From: a virus
DNA length: 64,000 bases
Reading direction: 5' to 3' (one strand)
IMG/VR virus record: IMGVR_UViG_3300031951_000035
Coordinates: 1 to 64,000 of that record
The notes under the pieces were generated by a model. It was not told the DNA's origin, did not search any database, and saw only the letters and a list, made by a program, of their open reading frames with translations. A program made the translations under genes and the position numbers. This document shows, one piece after another, positions 51,024 to 58,691 of this stretch (position 1 is the stretch's first letter; each line of letters begins with the position of its first letter).

Positions 51024-51062
51024 AAATCCTATGAAAAGATTTCTCTAATCATAGGAAAAATA

Positions 51063-51275
51063 TCAACGAACCACAGAACGAACGCGAGAACCAACCCTAC
51101 GCAGTCCATTGCGGGTTACTTCTACCGTCTTCTTTGTGACCTGAACTGGAACACGAACTACTTCCTTAGTAGCGGTAACTACACGGTTGCGAAGTCCACA
51201 AGTTCCATTAGCACAATCTCCAGCATTTACAGAGCCACAAGCAAGTGCAAATGCTACAACAAGAATATATCTCAT
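51063..51275 (-). CDS. Small secreted basic protein, planctomycete-like
   Basis: The signal peptide MRYILVVAFALACGSVNAG has a predicted cut after VNA. The mature part is short, Cys-containing (DCANGTCG), then Val/Arg/Thr-rich (VVRVPVQVTKKTVEVTR) with a very basic end. AAAGGAGGATTCT gives a strong ribosome binding site. Many small proteins of this kind are encoded by planctomycetes, so it may be host-derived. Role unknown. Confidence 0.7.
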   Translation of the reverse strand: MRYILVVAFALACGSVNAGDCANGTCGLRNRVVTATKEVVRVPVQVTKKTVEVTRNGLRRVGSRVRSVVR

Positions 51276-51310
51276 AGAATCCTCCTTTAAAAAGTAAAGT
51301 TAAAACAAAT

Positions 51311-51470
51311 GCCCGTTTGGATATCAAGGGCGGGCAACCCCCCGTCACTGTCAAGCAGCGAGTGCGTAGGTTTCTACGTCATTTAAAATTTGTCTATTTT
51401 TAAACTGGCCTTTAGACAAACCAGTACATGCAATTATCTTTTCCATAATCAGTCGATACTTTTCACCCCC
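51311..51470 (-). ncRNA. ssrA: tmRNA coding piece (5' half with tag), permuted tmRNA
   Basis: The 5' end GGGGGTG (51470-51464) pairs with CACCTCC of the acceptor piece. TATCGACTG follows as the D-loop equivalent. The P2 strand is GATAATTGCATGT (51438-51426). PK1 is complete: ACTGG/CCAGT (51425-51421 with 51408-51404) and TTTGTC/GACAAA (51420-51415 with 51394-51389), crossing. Eleven bases later comes GTA GAA ACC TAC GCA CTC GCT GCT TGA (51377-51351), tag ending YALAA; its stop lies in hairpin CGCTG-cttga-CAGTG. The end near 51311 contains TGCCCG/CGGGCA. Confidence 0.85.
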
Positions 51471-52008
51471 GATAAATTACTATAGCCTTTGCAAATTTTA
51501 TAACATCTTCATCTGAAAATTTATTTCTGGCAAAATTAAACATAACAGATACAAATCTAACATTTCCAATTATATATCCTTTATTATTATCAATTCTGTC
51601 TAAACTAGCAGAGTTAATATTTAATGGATTTAATTTGTTATCTTGATCCTTATATGTTCTTAAATCTAAAGCAAAACCGGTAAATGGACAAGTACCATTC
51701 TGTGATTCCCAAACATCTTTTAAATGTTCTAAAGTCAAAGAATATTCTTTCTTTTTTCTTCTTTTTGCGTCTCTCAGAAACGGTTTAAATACACTATATT
51801 CATCTTGTTTTTTTGGATTATTCAAATTCCAAACGGGATAGTCCGTTCTATTACTTAATATTCTTTCAGTAGTTTCTGGACTTTTGCCATAACAAGACAA
51901 ACAGCAGTAGAATTTGTCCTTTCCCGCTTTTACTTTTCTATTATACTCGCCTTTTTCTTTTTCAAATTCTTTGTTACAAGTAGCACAAACTAATTTTATT
52001 TTTGACAT
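51463..52008 (-). CDS. HNH endonuclease inside the tmRNA loop
   Basis: The N-terminus has C-x2-C...C-x3-C zinc text (CATCNKEF, CCLSCYGK); the C-terminal HNH core includes TGFALDLRTY, NINSASLDRIDNNKGYIIGN and VRFVSVMFNFARNKF, the usual phage HNH form. The gene has its own site TAGGAGATAAA before the ATG. It fills the segment between the two tmRNA halves, and its last codons (CGG GGG TGA) run into the tmRNA 5' end by eight bases. Confidence 0.85.
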   Translation of the reverse strand: MSKIKLVCATCNKEFEKEKGEYNRKVKAGKDKFYCCLSCYGKSPETTERILSNRTDYPVWNLNNPKKQDEYSVFKPFLRDAKRRKKKEYSLTLEHLKDVWESQNGTCPFTGFALDLRTYKDQDNKLNPLNINSASLDRIDNNKGYIIGNVRFVSVMFNFARNKFSDEDVIKFAKAIVIYRG

Positions 52009-52073
52009 TTTATCTCCTATTTAGGTTATATATTTTATTATACACCAAAAATGATGGAGATGATCAAAAAAAG

Positions 52074-52136
52074 TGGAGGTGGAGGCATTGCAGCCTCGTC
52101 CTGTGTTATTTCCGAAATAATCTCTACATGTTTAGG
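52074..52136 (-). ncRNA. ssrA: tmRNA acceptor piece (3' half), permuted tmRNA
   Basis: On the minus strand: P2 strand ACATGTA-gag-ATTATT (52131-52116) complementary to GATAATTGCATGT of the coding piece, then GGAC (52101-52098), T arm GAGGC-TGCAAT-GCCTC and acceptor CACCTCC with A73 at 52074. Pairing with GGGGGTG gives G3-U70, the alanine identity pair. No CCA is encoded, and a run of seven T follows. The T loop has six bases rather than seven. Confidence 0.85.
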
Positions 52137-52298
52137 CTAAGTTTGAGTCAATAGCCATGACTGTACCTTTTCATTTACTGATTTCCGTAATAGATCAATA
52201 ATTCCAGAAAATTTAAGACTTGTACGATCTGGATTATATTTATCATGATATACTATAGCGAGAAGAATTTGTTCAATTTCCCATTCAAGGTCACTCAT
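52137..52298 (-). CDS. Hypothetical protein, 53 aa
   Basis: I choose the ATG at 52298 with GGGAG upstream; it overlaps the stop of the previous gene. The product (MSDLEWEIEQILLAIVYHDKY...) is a small helical protein. Its stop is only a few bases before the tmRNA acceptor piece, so the mRNA and tmRNA precursor share a transcript. Confidence 0.6.
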   Translation of the reverse strand: MSDLEWEIEQILLAIVYHDKYNPDRTSLKFSGIIDLLRKSVNEKVQSWLLTQT

Positions 52299-52299
52299 A

Positions 52300-52557
52300 T
52301 TATACTCCCACCAGGGTCTTATCAGTAATTTCTTCCGTCTCATTATTATAGTGGACAAAGAACGAATAACCAATCTTTTTAATATTTAGATCCCAAGTCT
52401 TGATGTATTCTTCAATCCATACGTCAATTCTATATCGCTCAATATTATCCCTGTTCCAAAGGAAATGGCATCTAGTATTGACAATATTTCCTAGATTATT
52501 ATATCCAACTTTTGACTCTACAAACTCGCTTAACACACTGTTTGGGATCGTGTTCAT
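52300..52557 (-). CDS. Hypothetical protein, 85 aa
   Basis: AAGGAGAAACAG precedes the ATG at 52557; a longer frame to 52638 crosses the promoter. The protein has an aromatic-rich C-terminal half (WIEEYIKTWDLNIKKIGYSFFVHY). First gene after the promoter at 52586. No family recognised. Confidence 0.62.
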   Translation of the reverse strand: MNTIPNSVLSEFVESKVGYNNLGNIVNTRCHFLWNRDNIERYRIDVWIEEYIKTWDLNIKKIGYSFFVHYNNETEEITDKTLVGV

Positions 52558-52585
52558 TCTGTTTCTCCTTGTTGGTGATGCGTTA

Positions 52586-52613
52586 AGTATACACCATTTA
52601 TCGTCCATGTCAA
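52586..52613 (-). promoter_or_regulatory. Promoter of genes 52557-51311 including tmRNA
   Basis: TTGACA (52608-52613), 16 bp, TATACT (52586-52591), with GGTG before the -10. It would drive the two small genes, the tmRNA acceptor piece, the HNH gene and the coding piece. Confidence 0.85.
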
Positions 52614-52635
52614 GCGGAATCTTTAGGCTATCAGG

Positions 52636-52669
52636 CAAAAAAAGAGGATGACCGATTAGATCACCCTCT
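52636..52669 (-). terminator. Intrinsic terminator after the DUF1559 gene
   Basis: AGAGGGTGA (52669-52661) pairs with TCATCCTCT (52651-52643), nine pairs with one G-U, loop TCTAATCGG, followed by seven T residues on the minus strand. It separates the DUF1559 gene from the promoter at 52586. Confidence 0.88.
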
Positions 52670-52697
52670 CATAATTCTATTTATATAGAATATTTAT

Positions 52698-53654
52698 TTA
52701 ATCAATTGATGTTGCCTCTCCACCACTTCTTGTGACTAATCCACAAAATACCCTTAAATCGACATCTTGAGAGATTAATCTTGTGCTACCATCGCACATA
52801 ACTACTACACACCCTCCGGGATGAAAGCTGTAAAATTCTCCATCATTGCTAGCATTTATTGGCATACCGGCATTTGGTGCAGCACCTTTAAAACCATCCG
52901 GCCTAAAAGCATCTACTTTAAATGGACCAAGATTATCAGCCCAAGAAATACACTGATTAACTGATCCTTGTTCTATTTTACGCAGTCTATACACATAAGG
53001 TCTTGAAACACACTCTCCGACTAATATCGTCTTGCTAGTTCCATCCATAATTGAGGAAAGCTTAGTAACCTTATCTTTATCTAAGGCACCAACTGATGAA
53101 TCTCCACCATTGATATAAATATCAGGATCTACTACTTTCTTTTTGACTCCAGTACAGACTTCATAATCAGTGCTTGCCAAAGATAGATTTGAAATAGACG
53201 GTCTTATGCTATCACTATCTGGACTTGCTGGATAATTATTTAGTTCACCCCTAACTGCACTAGGGCAATAATAAACGCTTACTTTTCTCATGGCAGCATT
53301 TAAATTATTCTGACTATACCAATGCTCATTCCAGTTATAACTAGATGCTAGATTTCCTTCTTCCATATATGGCATTACTAAGACTCTCCAACTATGTTCT
53401 ACTCCTGATGGATTTCCAACAGGTTTTGGATTCATTTTAGCACTAGCTACCGTATAACATGCGGCCGGTAGATAATTTCTACTATCAGCACAATTTAAAA
53501 AAGCCAATCCAATTTGTCTTACATTGCTTGAACAATTTGTTCTATTTGCGGCCTCTCTTGCCGCCTGAACCGCCGGAAGTAAAAGTCCAACTAGTGTTCC
53601 AATAATAGCAATAACAACTAATAGTTCAACCAGTGTAAATCCACGTTTTTTCAT
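52698..53654 (-). CDS. DUF1559 pilin-like protein (planctomycete type)
   Basis: The N-terminus [20 protein letters not shown] is a type IV prepilin signal with cleavage before the F and the Glu at position +5, followed by [20 protein letters not shown] and [12 protein letters not shown], the DUF1559 start. The C-terminal part has [22 protein letters not shown], the family H-x-GG...DG..R signature. Start at 53654 with AAAGGATTG upstream. Families of this kind are expanded in Planctomycetota. A pilin or surface protein made by a phage is unusual; it may modify the host surface. Confidence 0.9.
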   Translation of the reverse strand: MKKRGFTLVELLVVIAIIGTLVGLLLPAVQAAREAANRTNCSSNVRQIGLAFLNCADSRNYLPAACYTVASAKMNPKPVGNPSGVEHSWRVLVMPYMEEGNLASSYNWNEHWYSQNNLNAAMRKVSVYYCPSAVRGELNNYPASPDSDSIRPSISNLSLASTDYEVCTGVKKKVVDPDIYINGGDSSVGALDKDKVTKLSSIMDGTSKTILVGECVSRPYVYRLRKIEQGSVNQCISWADNLGPFKVDAFRPDGFKGAAPNAGMPINASNDGEFYSFHPGGCVVVMCDGSTRLISQDVDLRVFCGLVTRSGGEATSID

Positions 53655-53742
53655 AATCAATCCTTTTTTTAAGTTTAAAAATACAATTATACATTTTATG
53701 TATCCCAATAAAAGATGGCAATAATGTTAGAATTTTGTTTAA

Positions 53743-54045
53743 TTACGGATTAAATGCATTTGGCGGGATATCCCTATCCAGAAACATCCGGCGTTCTTCT
53801 CGCAATCCGGCAATTTCTTTTCTTTGAACTCTTATTTCTCTTTTTAGCGAAGCGACATAATCATCTTCATAGATGCTAAATCCTCCACGACCAACAACTT
53901 CAACAATAGCTTTTGTTAAATGCCAAATATCTGCTGTATTATCAGAAACCTTATATAGAGAATCTAGTGTTTTACTTTTTAGTATTTCGCAGAAATATTG
54001 TAGATCGAATAGATCAGCGTCATTCAATTTTGTCATGTATGCCAT
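53743..54045 (-). CDS. Hypothetical protein, 100 aa
   Basis: A soluble helical protein with a C-terminal coiled coil (VASLKREIRVQRKEIAGLREERR). It overlaps the upstream gene by 13 bases. No family recognised. Confidence 0.6.
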   Translation of the reverse strand: MAYMTKLNDADLFDLQYFCEILKSKTLDSLYKVSDNTADIWHLTKAIVEVVGRGGFSIYEDDYVASLKREIRVQRKEIAGLREERRMFLDRDIPPNAFNP

Positions 54046-54329
54046 TCCTCTTTTACCCGCCCAATTAATTCATTGAAAACAACATAAGCATCAATATTTC
54101 TACATGGTGCCCAATATACTATAGCTTGATCATCCATAGCAAGTTCTGTAGAATAGCAATAATAATGCCATTGATGTATCTTTCTAATGCTTCCAATAAT
54201 TGGTCTATTATCTGGCTCAAAAGACCTAAAGATAATATTGTTCGGCCTAGCGTAATAATGAAAGCCTATGAATTCATATTCAGTATCTTTTGTTTCAAAG
54301 ACAATCTTGACTCTTGAAGTATCAATCAT
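54033..54329 (-). CDS. Hypothetical protein, 98 aa
   Basis: The ATG at 54329 forms TAATG with the previous stop. The protein is beta-rich with aromatic residues (YEFIGFHYYARPNNIIF; IRKIHQWHYYCYSTEL). No family recognised. Confidence 0.6.
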   Translation of the reverse strand: MIDTSRVKIVFETKDTEYEFIGFHYYARPNNIIFRSFEPDNRPIIGSIRKIHQWHYYCYSTELAMDDQAIVYWAPCRNIDAYVVFNELIGRVKEEWHT

Positions 54330-54592
54330 TATAAACAATTCTTCCCTTCTAGTGGATCATAAATTGAATTAGGCATAACATCCCATCGTCGCTCGTTTTT
54401 TAGGAATTTGATTACATACTGAAAGCACAAGCAGCAAATATCAATATCAAATTTGCTCCCGTCTAAAGGACTACCATATCCCCACTCCGCCTTAAGAACA
54501 GCATAATCTGGTCCAGTCATGTCAGATATTGTACAACTCTTTCCACAGATATCGCACTTAATATCATCGACAACATCTTTTAGTATCTTCAT
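54329..54592 (-). CDS. Zinc-ribbon-like small protein
   Basis: CDICGKSC near residue 14 and ICCLCFQYVIKFL near residue 52 form a four-Cys set, with the linker YAVLKAEWGYGSPLDGSKFDID between. The same architecture, CxxC...W-G-Y-x-S...D-G...C-x-x-C, recurs in phage and planctomycete small proteins. Function unknown. Confidence 0.65.
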   Translation of the reverse strand: MKILKDVVDDIKCDICGKSCTISDMTGPDYAVLKAEWGYGSPLDGSKFDIDICCLCFQYVIKFLKNERRWDVMPNSIYDPLEGKNCL

Positions 54593-54803
54593 AGTTATAC
54601 TCGTCTAGATTAAAGACTTGGCTCATTGTATCATGTAGTTTTGAAATATGCAACTCAAGCAAAACACTCATCCCCGAAAGCACATTCACAATTTCATCTT
54701 GTGACAAGTCACGTTCCATAACTCCGTGTGCTACACTGTCTAGATTAGAAATAAATGAGTGTAGTTCCATAATTTCGTTTTCAAGATCAAATCTGTCCTT
54801 CAT
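54564..54803 (-). CDS. Hypothetical protein, 79 aa
   Basis: A helical acidic protein (ENEIMELHSFISNLDSVAHGV; SVLLELHISKLHDTMSQVFNL). It overlaps neighbours on both sides (17 and 29 bases). Confidence 0.55.
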   Translation of the reverse strand: MKDRFDLENEIMELHSFISNLDSVAHGVMERDLSQDEIVNVLSGMSVLLELHISKLHDTMSQVFNLDEYNYEDTKRCCR

Positions 54804-55005
54804 TTGTATTTCCTTTTTTTGGAATTGGTACTGAATTATTATACTTCATAATGAATACTTTTTTATCATTAGCAAATGATTCTTCACGATAATATAGGTG
54901 AATAACATTATCTACCTTAAAACCTAGTGTCTCGCGGTCTTGTTCTACGGCATAGATTCCGCCATCCATCGGTCCACCAACACATTCTATAGTTTCATAC
55001 TTCAT
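54787..55005 (-). CDS. GGPxDG-type small protein
   Basis: The 72 residues include ECVGGPMDGGIYAV near the start. The same GGP-x-DG motif appears in the 59760-59987 product (YGGPFDGSAQ), so the two may be related. Many phages have such small proteins of unknown role. Confidence 0.6.
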   Translation of the reverse strand: MKYETIECVGGPMDGGIYAVEQDRETLGFKVDNVIHLYYREESFANDKKVFIMKYNNSVPIPKKGNTNEGQI

Positions 55006-55562
55006 TTTACAAGTACCTTAATTGCAATTTCTACGGATTTATCATAGATCTTCTTAAAAACTCTAACTACAAACTTGCCAAAATCTACCAGTAGATCACC
55101 AAGAATATAGAATATAACTGAAAGGGGCCAGCAAAATATCCACGAACTAATTAGATGTACATTATCTAGTAGATTAAGATTCTTAATATCTCCATAGATT
55201 TTTAGTTCGTCTTCATTCCTCCAAAGACGACCGCTGATTCGCATATATTCAATATATACCTCATAGGGAGTTGTATTAGTTTTCTTAGCAATCTCTGATA
55301 GTGTTGCCCCATTTACATCTAGGAATTTCTTTGTCCACTTAAATACACTCCAAATAAATCCAACGCCAATATATGACATTAGATATAAAATACATGACTT
55401 TGGATGCAATTGAACATAAGCTAATACATCTGGAAGATAGCCAAAAAGCCATAGTCCAGCAATTGTGCTTAATATAACGCCTAGTCCACCATCACATTCA
55501 TTGTAAACTAAAAATAAAATAAAACAAACTAAAAGAATTGCCGGAAGTATTGTTAGAATCAT
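55002..55562 (-). CDS. Membrane protein, 186 aa
   Basis: Several hydrophobic helices: ILTILPAILLVCFILFLV at the start, GVILSTIAGLWLFGYL, SCILYLMSYIGVGFIWSVF, and later LISSWIFCWPLSVIFYILG. A soluble segment of about 40 residues lies between helices 3 and 4. Family unknown. Confidence 0.68.
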   Translation of the reverse strand: MILTILPAILLVCFILFLVYNECDGGLGVILSTIAGLWLFGYLPDVLAYVQLHPKSCILYLMSYIGVGFIWSVFKWTKKFLDVNGATLSEIAKKTNTTPYEVYIEYMRISGRLWRNEDELKIYGDIKNLNLLDNVHLISSWIFCWPLSVIFYILGDLLVDFGKFVVRVFKKIYDKSVEIAIKVLVK

Positions 55563-55864
55563 TTTTCATTTTCCTTTTCTGTGTGTGTAAATGTCATATC
55601 GTCTATTGATCTTTGTAAAATCCACATAGACTCCCAATGTTCTGCGGCTTTTACTGGACCAACCATTAAGAAACAATGGACAATACCCCTGATGTATTGA
55701 AGCTTATCTCTTAAGTTATGCGACTCTGATTTTTCATTATTAAGTATGGTTAATACTGTATCTGCGAACACGGCTACTGGAGCCAACTTTTCTTTCAGTT
55801 GCCCGTTAGACCAGTCATTTGTCACTTTTTCACAAAGTTGTTTTACTTCTTCAATTGGTGTCAT
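55559..55864 (-). CDS. Hypothetical protein, 101 aa
   Basis: The ATG at 55864 has CGGAGAGAAAATT upstream; a longer frame runs to 55894. The product is helical (EEVKQLCEKVTNDWSNGQLKEKL...). No family recognised. Confidence 0.6.
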   Translation of the reverse strand: MTPIEEVKQLCEKVTNDWSNGQLKEKLAPVAVFADTVLTILNNEKSESHNLRDKLQYIRGIVHCFLMVGPVKAAEHWESMWILQRSIDDMTFTHTEKENEK

Positions 55865-56354
55865 AATTTTCTCTCCGCGAGTCAAAGCTTTCAATTGTCC
55901 ATCCCATGCTCAGTAGATCGTTCCTAATTTCATCCGTAACAAAACTTTCTCCTACATATCCATTGTTTTTATCTATAATTCCAGAACAATACCAGTCTAT
56001 GTAGTCTCCTTCTTGTCTCATATCAGCAATTATACCGCCAGCATATCTCCATGAACAACCCCACGGTTCTTCACAATCACTATAAAAGAAATCATTATTA
56101 CACATAGCGGCATATAGATTTTGAGCATAGATTTTACTTGATCTACATTTTTCTAGGATAGTTTGGTTTGATCTAAGATCGTACTCTAGATTACAAGTTT
56201 TACTGGCCTGATCTTTACGACTCTCTTCTTGATCAAGGATATTCATCCATGAATCATAAACTTCCTTAGTCATCGTACCATCATCATGCTGTCTTTTAAG
56301 GCTAGATTTAAAGAAATAGCCTCTATCTGGACTAGAAGAATATTCAGTTGTCAT
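55851..56354 (-). CDS. Hypothetical protein, 167 aa
   Basis: An acidic soluble protein with Trp/Cys-rich middle (CEEPWGCSWRYAGGIIAD; DWYCSG). It overlaps the next gene by 14 bases. No family recognised. Confidence 0.6.
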   Translation of the reverse strand: MTTEYSSSPDRGYFFKSSLKRQHDDGTMTKEVYDSWMNILDQEESRKDQASKTCNLEYDLRSNQTILEKCRSSKIYAQNLYAAMCNNDFFYSDCEEPWGCSWRYAGGIIADMRQEGDYIDWYCSGIIDKNNGYVGESFVTDEIRNDLLSMGWTIESFDSRRENYDTN

Positions 56355-56363
56355 AATAATTTT

Positions 56364-56543
56364 TTACCTATCTATATTAGAATAATTAATTAGAGATATT
56401 TTATAGTCCGCATATCCTAAATCTAACAATGAACGAACATCTGCCAGAACTTCATCACAGCCGGTTGATTCTTCTTTGGTTATTTTTTCCCAGAATTCAT
56501 CACAACCTTCTGTAATCTCTATTTGAATAACATATTTTTTCAT
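56364..56543 (-). CDS. Small protein, 59 aa
   Basis: ATTAGGAGGTATATTT is a strong ribosome binding site before the ATG at 56543. The reading is MKKYVIQIEITEGCDEFWEK... ending ...INYSNIDR with a TAA at 56364-56366. Acidic alpha/beta protein without known family. Confidence 0.65.
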   Translation of the reverse strand: MKKYVIQIEITEGCDEFWEKITKEESTGCDEVLADVRSLLDLGYADYKISLINYSNIDR

Positions 56544-56554
56544 AAATATACCTC

Positions 56555-56755
56555 CTAATAATTATCCCTTATTCTTTCGTTATCCCACGCTCTTTCAATA
56601 ATCTCGTCAAGCTTTTCTAACTCTTCGATAGTTTTTGCCTCTTTGGCTCGCCTAATACCATCTTCGCACCAATCATCACAACAGTTCATAACAATACGAT
56701 AAGAACCGTATGAATCGATAACGCTCTCGCGGAGTTCTTCTAGATTTTGTTCCAT
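56555..56755 (-). CDS. Hypothetical protein, 66 aa
   Basis: An acidic helical protein (EELRESVIDSYGSYRIVMNCCDDW). Overlaps the P-loop kinase gene by 16 bases. No family recognised. Confidence 0.55.
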   Translation of the reverse strand: MEQNLEELRESVIDSYGSYRIVMNCCDDWCEDGIRRAKEAKTIEELEKLDEIIERAWDNERIRDNY

Positions 56756-57198
56756 AAATATTCTCCACTTTTTAGTTTAATTTTAGAGCATCCCATCTGG
56801 TTATCAAGTTCATCTATCCAAATATCCCAATTCTTTTCTACTAAAGAGATAAAGTCTGGAGTACTTCCTCTATTCTTGTATCGTTGTATATATTCGTCTT
56901 TTAATTCTCTATCTGGATACACTAGAAGAAAAGGGATATCATTATCAACAAGTGCGTCCCTAACAACTTTATGAGAAGATACAAATATTTTATAGATAGA
57001 TTCGTTTAATAAAGATGTTTGAATATGTTCGATATAATTTGCCGGGAAATATTGTTTATCAAACTTTGAACTATCACTATCTAATACCGTACCAATTTGA
57101 ATATTATAGGAATAGTGTTTATTGGAATAGTATGTTTTACCTGTTCCTGGGAAGGCAGACACTACTTTTGCGTACATGCTACTGTGTTTTATTTCCAT
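56740..57198 (-). CDS. P-loop nucleotide/polynucleotide kinase-like protein
   Basis: Walker A AFPGTGKTYY (about 15-24) follows the first strand, TVLDSDSSKFDK supplies the acidic magnesium site, and IPFLLVYPDRELKDEYIQRYKNRG contains the Arg-rich lid. The order agrees with phage P-loop kinases that phosphorylate nucleotides or polynucleotide ends. It overlaps the thyX stop. Confidence 0.7.
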   Translation of the reverse strand: MEIKHSSMYAKVVSAFPGTGKTYYSNKHYSYNIQIGTVLDSDSSKFDKQYFPANYIEHIQTSLLNESIYKIFVSSHKVVRDALVDNDIPFLLVYPDRELKDEYIQRYKNRGSTPDFISLVEKNWDIWIDELDNQMGCSKIKLKSGEYLWNKI

Positions 57199-57827
57199 CC
57201 TAGTGCCTCCGCTACAGTCGGGAACTGTTCACAAAAAATACTCTTACACTCATTCGCAATAATCATATGTTCTTTTTGAGTGCCATTTCCTGATCTTAGA
57301 TCAATATAGTGAATCCACGATCTTACTGAGCCTTTCATATAAAGTCTAGTAGGTGTTGCAAGAGGTAGAGCAAATCTGGCACACTCCTTAGCAATCCCAC
57401 TAGCAATCATTCCATCATAAAGACTCTTAGCCTTTGCAAAATGCTCGCGGATTTGAGTATTCCATTTAGCTTTTACTTCATCACTAACATCATCAATACT
57501 ATTTTGACGATTCTTGTGATCCTGGCTACGAAGTTCAAAAAGAGGAATATCTTCTGCTAGTAATGTTGTGTCCGCATATCTTTGAGAGAACTCTTGAAAA
57601 TTGAAACTTTTATGTCTTAAAATTTGTGCGGCTAATCCCCTAGTAGTATTGATCTCAAAAATAAGATCAGCCATCTCAAATACAGACCAATGTTTCTTAT
57701 TGATACAGTATCTGAGTAGCTTGGCACAATCCTGATTGTTTTGACCTTCTGGATTTGATACTCTGGCACAATAAGCCATTAACTTTTCAGCATCAGGAGT
57801 AACACTGACTAGTTTTACTTGAGTCAT
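57189..57827 (-). CDS. thyX: Flavin-dependent thymidylate synthase
   Basis: The ThyX signature RHRxxSxNExSxRY appears as RHKSFNFQEFSQRY (about 79-92). Other family text is AYCARVSNPEG, HWSVFEMADLIFEI and the C-terminal RSWIHYIDLRSGNGTQKEH. It makes dTMP from dUMP with a folate and FADH2. Together with dCMP deaminase and NrdAB it completes a dTTP supply route. Confidence 0.93.
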   Translation of the reverse strand: MTQVKLVSVTPDAEKLMAYCARVSNPEGQNNQDCAKLLRYCINKKHWSVFEMADLIFEINTTRGLAAQILRHKSFNFQEFSQRYADTTLLAEDIPLFELRSQDHKNRQNSIDDVSDEVKAKWNTQIREHFAKAKSLYDGMIASGIAKECARFALPLATPTRLYMKGSVRSWIHYIDLRSGNGTQKEHMIIANECKSIFCEQFPTVAEALGWK

Positions 57828-58078
57828 ACTTGTTCCTCTACTATTGTTATATCAAACTCTTCTAGCGGACAGAGTTCTTCGTCCCAAAATCCGTTTCGTA
57901 ATCCTAATCCTAAGATATGACCGGGTAATTTCCACTGATCAAATTCTTGAACTGTAATTCGTCGATGTTTTCGCCCCCAATCGCAAACGGTAGCGTCGAA
58001 CACCTCTGTACCATCATCATACCACATTCCAGGCTTGCTGACAAACCTTACAAATTGTTCAGGTTTCTCTAAAGTCAT
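57824..58078 (-). CDS. Hypothetical protein, 84 aa
   Basis: A short soluble protein (KPEQFVRFVSKPGMWYDDGTEV). Its start overlaps the SLOG gene and its stop the thyX start by 4 bases. No family recognised. Confidence 0.58.
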   Translation of the reverse strand: MTLEKPEQFVRFVSKPGMWYDDGTEVFDATVCDWGRKHRRITVQEFDQWKLPGHILGLGLRNGFWDEELCPLEEFDITIVEEQV

Positions 58079-58397
58079 AGATTATTAACTCCATTCTTTT
58101 GGCTATATCATACATATGTCCGGTTCCTTTTCCGCCGGGAAATAAAACAACAGCATCGGCATATTTTGCCATCTGCTGGTTCCTTCTATATCCGGCTGAT
58201 TTACCAAACTTTTCCCAATCTGCGGGGAATTTCTTGACTGGAATATTATTCTTCTTAGCCCACACTTCTCCAGCCGTGTCAACTCCTCTTGCACAGCCGG
58301 ATACAACTTCTGAGATTGTACCACCTAACTGATCAAGTTTTTTGAAGTCTTCATCAGTTAAGTGATAGTCTCTACCGCCAGCAATAATGGTTTTCAA
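58059..58397 (-). CDS. DUF2493 / SLOG-domain protein
   Basis: KTIIAGGRDYHLTDED, then EVVSGCARGVDTAGEVWAKKNNIPVKKFPADW and NQQMAKYADAVVLFPGGKGTGHMYDIAK make the SLOG pattern of the DUF2493 family. SLOG domains bind nucleotides and their derivatives, and some act in defence signalling. It may sense or sequester a signalling nucleotide; that last step is inference. Confidence 0.82.
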   Translation of the reverse strand: MKTIIAGGRDYHLTDEDFKKLDQLGGTISEVVSGCARGVDTAGEVWAKKNNIPVKKFPADWEKFGKSAGYRRNQQMAKYADAVVLFPGGKGTGHMYDIAKRMELIIYDFRET

Positions 58398-58681
58398 AAT
58401 TCTGTTCTCTCAAATAGCAACCACTTATACTTATCCAGATCGGCAATAGGAAATGGATAAAGCTTTCCGCCATAAACATAATCCGTACTCCAGTCTGGAT
58501 TAATCATGACAAAAATATATTGTGTAACCCCACCAATATTTGCCTCAACAACTAAAATATCGCCAACTTTCAGATCATATTTCATGACAACTGCCGGCCT
58601 ATTATCAACAGGGGCGGCGATAATACCATTGCTAAACATAAGAGACATACAAACAACAAAACCAGCCACAAGCTTATTCAT
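58394..58681 (-). CDS. Secreted small protein, 95 aa
   Basis: The signal peptide is MNKLVAGFVVCMSLMFSNGIIA with cut near AAP. The mature part is small and beta-rich (MKYDLKVGDILVVEANIGGVTQYIFVM). AGGAGAG lies upstream of the ATG. It overlaps the SLOG gene by 4 bases. Confidence 0.65.
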   Translation of the reverse strand: MNKLVAGFVVCMSLMFSNGIIAAPVDNRPAVVMKYDLKVGDILVVEANIGGVTQYIFVMINPDWSTDYVYGGKLYPFPIADLDKYKWLLFERTEF

Positions 58682-58691
58682 AAACTCTCCT

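Noticed and set aside
51009-51290. A 93-codon plus-strand frame
   Set aside because: It is antisense to the secreted protein 51063-51275, which has a signal peptide and AAAGGAGG site.
51351-51446. A 31-codon frame on the minus strand ending NDVETYALAA, looking like a peptide with a built-in degradation tag
   Set aside because: The ATG has no ribosome binding site, and the interval fits the 5' half of tmRNA: acceptor strand, P2 and PK1 precede the tag at the right distance.
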